This document shows, in pieces, positions 1-5,673 of a DNA stretch of 5,673 nucleotides (the first letter of the stretch is position 1; each line of letters begins with the position of its first letter). The notes under the pieces were generated by a model, which saw only the letters and a list, made by a program, of their open reading frames with translations, did no database searches and was not told the DNA's origin. Both the position numbers and the translations under genes were made by a program. The stretch is from Chitinophagaceae bacterium (GTDB lineage Bacteria; Bacteroidota; Bacteroidia; Chitinophagales; Chitinophagaceae), in NCBI GenBank assembly GCA_025455205.1, contig JALOMZ010000153.1, positions 1 through 5,673 on the forward strand, written 5' to 3'.

Positions 1-1
1 C

Positions 2-1903
2 CTGGACAACGACGGCCGGCTGGATGTGGTGATCAACAGCATTGATGCCCCGGCCGTAATACTGCGCAATAATACCCCTGCAGCACAACAATTAACCCTT
101 TCCTGCAAAGGGGATGGGCTCAATCCTTTTGGGGTGGGAGCCAGGGCCTATGTATTTGCCGACGGACGCATGCAATACCAGCAGCTGATGCCCACACGGG
201 GCTTCCAGTCGGCAGTGGCTCCGCGCCTGCATTTTGGGTTGGATACGGCCTCCATGGCCGACAGTGTGCTGGTGGTGTGGCCCAACCAAAGCTTCCAGGT
301 GCTCCGGCAGGTAAAGGCCGGTCAATCCATCATCCTCGATCAGCGCCAGGCCTCCGGTGTATTCGAGTATGCCCGGTGGTTTCCCCAGCGGCATAGCAGC
401 TGGGAAGATATCACCGCAGCCAGCGGGCTGGCCTGGCGGCATGCGGAAAATGAGTTTGTTGATTTCAACCGCCAATACCTGATCCCACACAAGCAATCAA
501 CGCGGGGGCCCAAAATGGCCGTGGCCGATGTGAATGGCGATGGATTGGAAGATGTTTATGTATGCGGGGCTGCCGGTCAGCCGGGCCAGCTGCTGCTGCA
601 GCATAACCAGGGTCATTTTTCTTCGACCAGTGAGCCTGCATTGGCGGCCAATGCGGCCTGTGAAGAAGTGGACGCTCTCTTTCTGGATGCCAACCGCGAC
701 GGCAGCCCCGACCTCTATGTGGTGAGCGGCGGCTATGAGCACAACGACGGAGCTCCCCAACTGGCCGACCACCTGTACCTCAACAATGGCAAAGGCGAAT
801 TTACCGAAGCATTGGGTGCCCTTCCCCGTATGCTGGCCAATAAGTCCTGTGTGGCATCGGCCGATGTGGATGGCGACGGTGATGCCGACCTCTTTGTGGG
901 CGGGCTGGCGCAGGCCTCGCGCTATGGATTTCCGCAGGATGCCTACCTTTTGCTTAATGATGGGCGCGGACATTTTGCCATGGCCGACATGTCAGTTATA
1001 AACCTGCAACAACTGGGCATGGCTACTGCAGCAGCCTTTGCCGATGTGAACAAAGACCGGCGTCCCGACCTCGTAGTGTGCGGCGAGTGGATGCCGGTGA
1101 AGATATTCCTGAATACAGGCGGTAAATTCCAGGTGCAGGAAATACCCAACAGCCACGGCCTCTGGCAGAGCCTGCTGGCCACCGATGTAAACGGAGACGG
1201 GAACACCGATCTGCTGGCCGGAAACTGGGGTGCCAATACAAAGCTGTTTTCCGGTAAGAACGGACCCCTCAAACTATATGTCAAGGATTTTGACAACAAT
1301 GGAAGCATAGAGCAGGTAATGGCCTATACCATCAACGGCAAGGAATACACTTTTTTGGCTAAGGATGAACTGGAACGGGCCCTCCCGGTATTGAAGAAGG
1401 CCTATCTCACCTACGGCGAAGTGGCCGGCGAAACGGTACAGTACATGTTTTACGATCTGTTCAAGGATTACCTGGAACTGCGGGCCGATATGCTGCTGTC
1501 TACCCTTTTCCTCAATGATGGTTCAGGCCGTTTTACGGCACAGGCGCTGCCCCATGAATTACAACAGGCCCCGGTGTTCAGCTTTGCCTCCAGGCCTGGT
1601 GAGCGGCAGATACTGGCCGGCGGCAATTTTTATGGTGTTGTGCCTTACGAGGGCCGTTACGATGCCCTGGTACCCTGCACTATGATCTACGACAATGCGC
1701 AGAAGCAGATGCATGTGGTGGAACAATTTCCTGCCATACGCGGTGAACTGCGCGATGCCAAATGGATAAGGCTTAACGGGGAAACAGGGGTGTTGCTGGC
1801 CAGGAATAACGCCCCACTGATGCTGCTGAAAAAGAAACCCGATTCAGGAAATGCCAGCACAGCCGTCAGACATTCAGGCAGTGCCAACCCTTCCCACCCA
1901 TAA
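2..1903 (+). CDS. ASPIC/UnbV and FG-GAP (VCBS) repeat protein, C-terminal part (5' partial)
   Basis: The reading frame is open from the first base of the window. The residues before the first possible GTG start (LDNDGRLDVV) already form an FG-GAP loop, so the true start lies upstream. An ASPIC/UnbV (CRTAC1-type) domain follows at about 110-340, with NPFGVGA, the LHFGLD segment and VVWPNQS. From 524 to 1321 there are six DxNxDGxxD-type loops, as in the calcium-binding blades of beta-propellers. The C-terminal module (about 1340-1830) includes DELERALPVLKK, GNFYGV, GRYDALVP and ARNNAPLMLL, which I recognise as typical of long Bacteroidota proteins found beside SusC/SusD genes. The last ~20 residues (PDSGNAST onward) are low-complexity and look like a non-conserved tail. 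Its molecular role is unknown in the family; a glycan-binding or scaffolding role at the cell surface is inference. The stop is 12 bases before the next gene, suggesting cotranscription. Family call is firm, function is not. Confidence 0.9.
   Translation: MDNDGRLDVVINSIDAPAVILRNNTPAAQQLTLSCKGDGLNPFGVGARAYVFADGRMQYQQLMPTRGFQSAVAPRLHFGLDTASMADSVLVVWPNQSFQVLRQVKAGQSIILDQRQASGVFEYARWFPQRHSSWEDITAASGLAWRHAENEFVDFNRQYLIPHKQSTRGPKMAVADVNGDGLEDVYVCGAAGQPGQLLLQHNQGHFSSTSEPALAANAACEEVDALFLDANRDGSPDLYVVSGGYEHNDGAPQLADHLYLNNGKGEFTEALGALPRMLANKSCVASADVDGDGDADLFVGGLAQASRYGFPQDAYLLLNDGRGHFAMADMSVINLQQLGMATAAAFADVNKDRRPDLVVCGEWMPVKIFLNTGGKFQVQEIPNSHGLWQSLLATDVNGDGNTDLLAGNWGANTKLFSGKNGPLKLYVKDFDNNGSIEQVMAYTINGKEYTFLAKDELERALPVLKKAYLTYGEVAGETVQYMFYDLFKDYLELRADMLLSTLFLNDGSGRFTAQALPHELQQAPVFSFASRPGERQILAGGNFYGVVPYEGRYDALVPCTMIYDNAQKQMHVVEQFPAIRGELRDAKWIRLNGETGVLLARNNAPLMLLKKKPDSGNASTAVRHSGSANPSHP
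524..1321 (+). repeat. Six FG-GAP/VCBS calcium-loop repeats within the CDS
   Basis: Protein-level repeats each carry a DxNxDGxxD-type loop followed by a short hydrophobic strand: ADVNGDGLEDVYV (524-562), LDANRDGSPDLYV (683-721), ADVDGDGDADLFV (860-898), ADVNKDRRPDLVV (1040-1078), TDVNGDGNTDLLA (1184-1222) and KDFDNNGSIEQVM (1283-1321). Spacing is about 100-180 bases. The fourth loop has lost the central Gly and the sixth ends in Glu rather than Asp, so both look degenerate. A seventh copy of the motif lies at the very left edge (LDNDGRLDVV, 2-31) and belongs to an upstream block separated by the ASPIC/UnbV domain. Loops of this kind bind calcium in integrin-type propellers; binding here is inferred. 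Confidence 0.85.
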
Positions 1904-1915
1904 AAACATACACGC

Positions 1916-3382
1916 ATGAATAAAAAGCTTCACAGTATCAAGAACGCCATCAGCCGCCAGGCACTGCTGACCCTGCTGGCTGTGGCCTCCGTTTTTCTGG
2001 CTTACTGCAATAAAGGGAACAGCGGCAACAATAACACGCCGCCTCCCGCCGAAACCGGCACGGTGGAACAATGGTTCACGCGGGCCGACCAGTCGCAGTT
2101 GCTGCAGAAACAGGATAAGCTGCTGGCTTTCAACACCACGGCCAATACCTATGGTAATATCGAGGTGGATGCAGCCTCTACCTACCAAACGGTGGAAGGC
2201 TTCGGCTATACCCTCACCGGAGGCAGTGCTTACCTGCTCAACCTCATGCTGCCCGCGGAGCGCACCAAATTGCTGCAGGAGCTGTTTGGGCCAGGCGCCA
2301 ACAGCATTGGCATCAGCTATCTCAGGCTGAGCCTGGGCGCTTCAGACCTGAGTTCGTCCGTATTCACTTATAACGACCTGCCGGCCGGCCAAACGGATCC
2401 CACCCTTTCGAAGTTCAGTTTGGCACATGATACCACAGATTTGATACCGGTTTTGAAGGAAATACTGGCCATCCGTCCTGATCTCAAACTGATGGCAAGT
2501 CCCTGGACTGCGCCGGTATGGATGAAGAGCAATGCCAGCTCCATCGGGGGCAGCCTGCAGCCGCAATGGTATGCCACCTACGCACAGTATTTCGTGAAGT
2601 ACATACAGGCCATGAAGGCCCGTGGCATCACCATTGATGCCGTGACGGTGCAGAATGAGCCGCAGCATGGCGGCAACAACCCCAGCATGGTAATGAGTGC
2701 AGCCGAGCAGGCCGATTTTGTGAAGAACCACCTTGGCCCGGCCTTCCGCACTGCAGGTATCAATACGAAGATCATTATTTGGGACCACAACTGCGACAAT
2801 CCAAATTACCCCATCAGCATACTGGATGACCCGGCGGCCAAACCTTTCATAGCCGGGTCGGCCTTCCACCTCTATGCCGGCGATATATCCGCCCTGTCGA
2901 GGGTGAAAGAAGCGCATCCCGATAAGGACCTGTACTTCACGGAACAGTGGACGGGCAGTAAGGGCAGTTTTAATGGCGACCTGCAATGGCATATCCGGAA
3001 TGTTATTATCGGATCCATGCGCAACTGGGCACGTGTGGCACTGGAGTGGAATCTCGCCAATGATCCGGATTTTGGCCCGCACACCCCTGGCGGTTGCACC
3101 GAGTGCAAGGGTGCTCTCACGCTGCAGGTGAACAATGTAACCCGCAATGTGAGCTATTACATCATTGGCCAGGTGTCGAAGTTTGTACCGCCCGGATCGG
3201 TGCGCATTGGCAGCAGCAGCCCGGGTAACCTGCCCTGTGTGGCGTTCAAAACACCCGCTGGTAAAAAAGTGCTGCTGGTGCTGAACGAAAGCAACAGCCC
3301 GGTCACCTTCAACATCCGCGAAGGCGGGCAGTGGGCGGTGGCCCAGCTTCCGGCCGCCACCGTGGCCACTTATGTTTGGTAA
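1916..3382 (+). CDS. Lipoprotein GH30 glycoside hydrolase, subfamily 3-like (predicted endo-beta-1,6-glucanase)
   Basis: A complete 488-residue protein. The N-terminus is a lipoprotein signal: basic start (MNKK), hydrophobic stretch of about residues 16-30 and Cys31 (LAYC), followed by an Asn/Gly/Pro-rich linker to about residue 46. The GH30 (beta/alpha)8 barrel starts around VEGFGYTLTGG (93-103). The acid/base is predicted as Glu248 in TVQNEPQ and the nucleophile as Glu343 in YFTEQ. Other GH30 landmarks are ASPWTAP (194-200), IIIWDHN (286-292) and FHLYAGD (317-323). WNLANDPDFGPHTPGGCTEC (378-397) resembles the GGCxxC region of fungal and Bacteroidota subfamily 3 endo-beta-1,6-glucanases; C394 and C397 could pair. 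The C-terminal beta-sandwich runs to the end (VLLVLNES, TVATYVW). The retaining mechanism is known for the family. Beta-1,6-glucan (pustulan-type) as substrate is inference. It starts 12 bases after the upstream gene, with an A-rich leader and no Shine-Dalgarno sequence. Confidence 0.93.
   Translation: MNKKLHSIKNAISRQALLTLLAVASVFLAYCNKGNSGNNNTPPPAETGTVEQWFTRADQSQLLQKQDKLLAFNTTANTYGNIEVDAASTYQTVEGFGYTLTGGSAYLLNLMLPAERTKLLQELFGPGANSIGISYLRLSLGASDLSSSVFTYNDLPAGQTDPTLSKFSLAHDTTDLIPVLKEILAIRPDLKLMASPWTAPVWMKSNASSIGGSLQPQWYATYAQYFVKYIQAMKARGITIDAVTVQNEPQHGGNNPSMVMSAAEQADFVKNHLGPAFRTAGINTKIIIWDHNCDNPNYPISILDDPAAKPFIAGSAFHLYAGDISALSRVKEAHPDKDLYFTEQWTGSKGSFNGDLQWHIRNVIIGSMRNWARVALEWNLANDPDFGPHTPGGCTECKGALTLQVNNVTRNVSYYIIGQVSKFVPPGSVRIGSSSPGNLPCVAFKTPAGKKVLLVLNESNSPVTFNIREGGQWAVAQLPAATVATYVW
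3371..3378 (+). promoter_or_regulatory. Possible Bacteroidota -7 element (weak candidate)
   Basis: TATGTTTG matches the Bacteroidota -7 consensus TAnnTTTG exactly and lies 22 bases before the ATG of the second GH30 gene. It sits inside the last codons of the previous gene (Tyr-Val-Trp). I find no TTTG or similar -33 element about 19-21 bases upstream, where the sequence is GC-rich. It could be a weak internal promoter or simply coding sequence. An 8-base pattern with two free positions is expected by chance fairly often. Confidence 0.2.
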
Positions 3383-3400
3383 ACCATAAAATATGACCAT

Positions 3401-4861
3401 ATGAAGAAATTGTATGCGATGGCAGGCCTGGCCCTGATGCTGGGATGCAATACCACATCCGGACCCAAAGAACAACAGCCGGCAGCACTCAGCACGGAAG
3501 GCCGCCTGGTGCTGGCTGTTGCAACAGCCGACAGCACCAGCTTGCGGTTATCGCCTTACGACACCCTGTCCTTTACAGATATGCCCCAGCCCCTGGAATC
3601 ACAGGTGCTGGTGTTTGTGGATCCTGGCAAGGAGTTCCAGACCTTTCATGGTATCGGGGCTGCGCTCACCGACGCTTCGGCTGAAACCTTTTACAAACTG
3701 CCAAAAGACAAGCAGGCAGAATTCCTGAAAGCGCATTTCGATAAGCAGTCGGGTATTGGGTATACCGTAGCACGCACCAATATCAACAGCTGCGATTTCA
3801 GCAGCGATATGTACACTTATGTGCAGGAAGGCGACAAGGAGTTGAAGACTTTTGATATTGCCCACGACAAGAAATTCAAACTGCCATTCATCAAGGAAGC
3901 CATGAAGGCGGCGGGCGGACAGCTCAACCTGTTTGCCAGTCCCTGGAGCCCGCCGGCATTTATGAAGGATAACAATAATATGTTGCGCGGCGGAAAGCTC
4001 AAGCCTGAATTTTATGATGCCTGGGCCCGTTACTATACCCGTTTTATCAAGGCCTATGAGTCTGAAGGCGTGCCGATGTGGGGCATCAGTGTCCAGAATG
4101 AACCCATGGCTACCCAGCGCTGGGAGAGCTGTATCTACACGGCGGAAGAGGAGCGCGATTTTCTGAAGAATCACCTGGGTCCCATAATGGAAAAGGAAGG
4201 ACTCAAGGATAAGAAGATTATTGTGTGGGACCACAACCGCGACCTGATCTATCAGCGCGCGCAAACCTATTTCAACGATCCTGAAGCCTCTAAGTATATC
4301 TGGGGTATTGGCTTCCACTGGTACGAAGACTGGAGCGGCGGCACACCTATGTACGATAATATAGCCCGCGTAAATCAGGCCTTCCCCGACAAGCATATTT
4401 TCTTTACGGAAGGATGCGCCGAAAGCTTCGACAGCAGCCGCTATGGTGCCTGGGTGCTGGGCGAAGAATATGGCCGGTCGATGATTAATGACTTCAACAA
4501 TGGTATGGTAGGCTTTACCGACTGGAATATCCTGCTGGATGAAACCGGCGGCCCCAACCATGTGCAGAATTTCTGTTTCGCCCCGGTGCATGCCGATACA
4601 CGTACCGGCCAGCTCATCTACACCAATGCCTACTATTATATTGGTCATTTCTCCAAATACATTAAGCCCGGCGCCAAAAGGGTGGCTGCCACTGCCAGCC
4701 GGAGTCAGTTGCTCACCACCGCCTTCCGCAATCCGGATGGCCAGTTGGTGGTGATTGTAATGAACCAGGGCAATACCAGCACCCCTTACCATTTATGGAT
4801 CAATGGCAAAGCGGCGGAAACCGTGGCCTTGCCCCATTCTATAACTACCCTGCTCCTGTAA
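3401..4861 (+). CDS. Lipoprotein GH30 glycoside hydrolase, subfamily 1-like (glucosylceramidase/beta-glucosidase type)
   Basis: A complete 486-residue protein with a short lipoprotein signal (MKKLYAMAGLALMLGC, lipid-modified Cys16). A region of about residues 30-75 contributes early beta-sandwich strands. The catalytic barrel starts at FHGIGAALTDASAE (82-95), the usual GH30 strand 1. The acid/base is predicted as Glu234 in SVQNEP and the nucleophile as Glu337 in FFTEG. Other landmarks are ASPWSPPAFMK (179-189), IIVWDHNRD (273-281), GFHWYEDW (304-311), WNILLDETGGPNH (375-387) and YYYIGHFSKYIKPGAKR (411-427), followed by the C-terminal sandwich strands. HWY and the GGPNH segment are as in human GBA1-type and bacterial subfamily 1 enzymes, unlike the upstream paralogue. 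Likely a retaining exo-acting beta-glucosidase or related enzyme at the envelope; exact sugar and linkage cannot be read from sequence. The ATG at 3401 is chosen because the signal peptide begins there and a nearer ATG (3393) is out of frame and closes at once. Confidence 0.93.
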   Translation: MKKLYAMAGLALMLGCNTTSGPKEQQPAALSTEGRLVLAVATADSTSLRLSPYDTLSFTDMPQPLESQVLVFVDPGKEFQTFHGIGAALTDASAETFYKLPKDKQAEFLKAHFDKQSGIGYTVARTNINSCDFSSDMYTYVQEGDKELKTFDIAHDKKFKLPFIKEAMKAAGGQLNLFASPWSPPAFMKDNNNMLRGGKLKPEFYDAWARYYTRFIKAYESEGVPMWGISVQNEPMATQRWESCIYTAEEERDFLKNHLGPIMEKEGLKDKKIIVWDHNRDLIYQRAQTYFNDPEASKYIWGIGFHWYEDWSGGTPMYDNIARVNQAFPDKHIFFTEGCAESFDSSRYGAWVLGEEYGRSMINDFNNGMVGFTDWNILLDETGGPNHVQNFCFAPVHADTRTGQLIYTNAYYYIGHFSKYIKPGAKRVAATASRSQLLTTAFRNPDGQLVVIVMNQGNTSTPYHLWINGKAAETVALPHSITTLLL

Positions 4862-4867
4862 CGGAGC
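4852..4867 (+). repeat. Short GC-rich inverted repeat across the GH30 stop codon
   Basis: GCTCC (4852-4856) and GGAGC (4863-4867) are perfect reverse complements around a six-base loop, TGTAAC, that holds the TAA stop. In RNA this would give a 5-bp stem, extendable by one U-G pair. No T-run follows, so it is not an intrinsic terminator. It might slow RNA decay or translation between the genes, or be chance. Confidence 0.3.
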
Positions 4868-4890
4868 GCCGGGACTGAACAACAGAAAGC

Positions 4891-5673
4891 ATGGGACCCA
4901 GAATGATGATCATGGCTGCTGCCGGGCTCTTATGGGCGGCATGCAGCAAAAGCGGGGAAACACCGGCGCCGCCTGCTCCGCCTGCGGCCTTGCGGTTGGT
5001 GAATGCCACCCTCAACAACAGCACGGGGCCTGACTATGTGCTGATAAACCTGATGCCCGTGATGCGGTACAACTTCTCCGAAAAGGTGGACCGTTCCACG
5101 GCAAATGCGGCTATCACTTTTTCAGATGCCAATGGCGGCACCGTTCCTTTTCAGATCAATTGGGAACGCAGTGACAGTACCATGCTGGTGCAGCCGCAGG
5201 CCGGTGCCCTGAAAGGATTGACACGCTACTCGGTGGTGCTCGATAACAAGCTGAAATCGGCCAGGGGCGCCAACCTGCAATCGGGCTTTACCTTCCAGTT
5301 CAGCACCCAAATTGATTCTACCTCCAAGTTCCCGGCCATTTCAGATGATTCGCTTCTCACCCTGGTGCAGAAGCAGACTTTACGCTATTTCTGGGACTTT
5401 GGCCATCCGGTGAGCGGCATGGCCCGCGAAAGGAATACCAGCGGCGATGTGGTGACCAGCGGGGGCAGCGGCTTTGGTATGATGTCCATCATCACAGGCA
5501 TCCACCGGGGCTTTATCACCCGCCAGCAGGGGCTGCTGCGCCTGCAAACCATGGTAGACTTCCTGCTCAACAAGGCACAGCGTTTTAAAGGCGCCTATCC
5601 GCACTGGATGAATGGCATCACAGGTGCCGTGGTGCCCTTTAGTGCTAAGGACAATGGCGCCGACCTGGTGGAG
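4891..5673 (+). CDS. Lipoprotein with Ig-like domain and PF10091/GH144-like catalytic domain (3' partial)
   Basis: Open from ATG 4891 to the window end (261 codons, no stop). The N-terminus MGPRMMIMAAAGLLWAAC is a lipoprotein signal with predicted Cys18, followed by a Pro/Ala-rich linker (residues 24-33). Residues about 34-140 look like an SbsA-type bacterial Ig domain (Big_5): MRYNFSEKVDRSTANAAITF, then STMLVQPQ, LKGLTRYSVVLD and ending FTFQFST. From about residue 150 the sequence matches the start of the COG5368/PF10091 'glucoamylase-like' domain: TLRYFWDFGHPVSGMARER, TSGGSGFGMMSI, AYPHWMNG and, at the very end, DNGADLVE. Characterised members include GH144 endo-beta-1,2-glucanases, first described from Chitinophaga; the automatic name 'glucoamylase' is not supported by that biochemistry. 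The (alpha/alpha)6 barrel needs roughly 300 more residues, so most of the active site is outside the window. Start choice: Met5, Met6 and Met8 are alternatives, but Met1 keeps the only basic residue (Arg4) ahead of the hydrophobic stretch. It follows the GH30 gene by 29 bases and is likely cotranscribed. Confidence 0.88.
   Translation, partial: MGPRMMIMAAAGLLWAACSKSGETPAPPAPPAALRLVNATLNNSTGPDYVLINLMPVMRYNFSEKVDRSTANAAITFSDANGGTVPFQINWERSDSTMLVQPQAGALKGLTRYSVVLDNKLKSARGANLQSGFTFQFSTQIDSTSKFPAISDDSLLTLVQKQTLRYFWDFGHPVSGMARERNTSGDVVTSGGSGFGMMSIITGIHRGFITRQQGLLRLQTMVDFLLNKAQRFKGAYPHWMNGITGAVVPFSAKDNGADLVE

Noticed and set aside
92..973. Two abutting minus-strand open frames (134 and 158 codons) opposite the FG-GAP gene.
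   Set aside because: The + strand frame is strongly supported by ASPIC/UnbV and repeat motifs. The antisense translations are the reverse reading of the repeat codons and show no known domain.
534..1001. Short + strand frames (63 and 88 codons) overlapping the FG-GAP repeats in another phase.
   Set aside because: They are out-of-phase readings of the repeat region, rich in Trp, Met and Pro, and lie wholly inside a well-supported gene.
2342..3475. Long open frame on the minus strand (377 codons) opposite the first GH30 gene.
   Set aside because: Its codons lie exactly in register with the GH30 codons, so it stays open simply because TTA, CTA and TCA codons are rare in this GC-rich gene. The translation shows no recognisable domain, while the + strand has complete GH30 motifs.
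3599..4792. Long open frame on the minus strand (397 codons) opposite the second GH30 gene.
   Set aside because: It has the same in-register antisense arrangement and the same codon-usage explanation. No family motifs or credible signal peptide were seen. The parallel with the other GH30 gene reflects shared codon bias, not a conserved antisense gene.
4863..4866. GGAG as a Shine-Dalgarno site for the last gene.
   Set aside because: It is 24 bases before the ATG, too far for normal pairing, and strong Shine-Dalgarno use is not expected in Bacteroidota.
4862..4890. A terminator between the second GH30 gene and the GH144-like gene.
   Set aside because: The only hairpin is five base pairs and is followed by GC-rich sequence without a T-run. 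The gap is too short for a typical separate promoter.

Overview
The window looks like part of a carbohydrate-utilisation locus from a member of the Bacteroidota, most plausibly the Chitinophagales/Sphingobacteriales side of the phylum. The reasons are four same-strand genes packed with gaps of 12, 18 and 29 bases, no convincing Shine-Dalgarno sequences (A-rich leaders instead), three consecutive lipoprotein glycoside hydrolases, and an ASPIC/UnbV plus FG-GAP (VCBS) protein of the kind often found next to SusC/SusD genes in this group. Base composition is moderately GC-rich by eye. No taxonomic marker is present, so the placement is inference.

Layout, all on the + strand: (1) 2-1903, the C-terminal part of a large exported ASPIC/UnbV and FG-GAP repeat protein whose start lies upstream of the window; (2) 1916-3382, a complete lipoprotein GH30 enzyme with features of the endo-beta-1,6-glucanase-like branch (subfamily 3); (3) 3401-4861, a second, clearly diverged lipoprotein GH30 enzyme with features of the glucosylceramidase/beta-glucosidase-like branch (subfamily 1); (4) 4891 to the window end, the N-terminal 261 codons of a lipoprotein with an Ig-like domain followed by the start of a PF10091/COG5368 catalytic domain (the 'glucoamylase-like' proteins, which include the GH144 endo-beta-1,2-glucanases). 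No intergenic stretch exceeds 30 bases.

The spacing suggests one polycistronic unit. A working model is a cell-envelope beta-glucan degradation cassette. The FG-GAP protein would be a surface or periplasmic partner of unknown role. The two GH30 enzymes would combine endo- and exo-type cleavage. The fourth enzyme would attack a further beta-glucan linkage. SusC/SusD would be expected just outside the window. Substrate assignments are inferred from family membership only.

I saw no RNA genes, mobile elements, CRISPR arrays or convincing terminators. I do not see a clearly new system. The most interesting points are the tight linkage of the uncharacterised ASPIC/UnbV protein to the enzymes, and the pairing of two divergent GH30 paralogues with a GH144-like enzyme.
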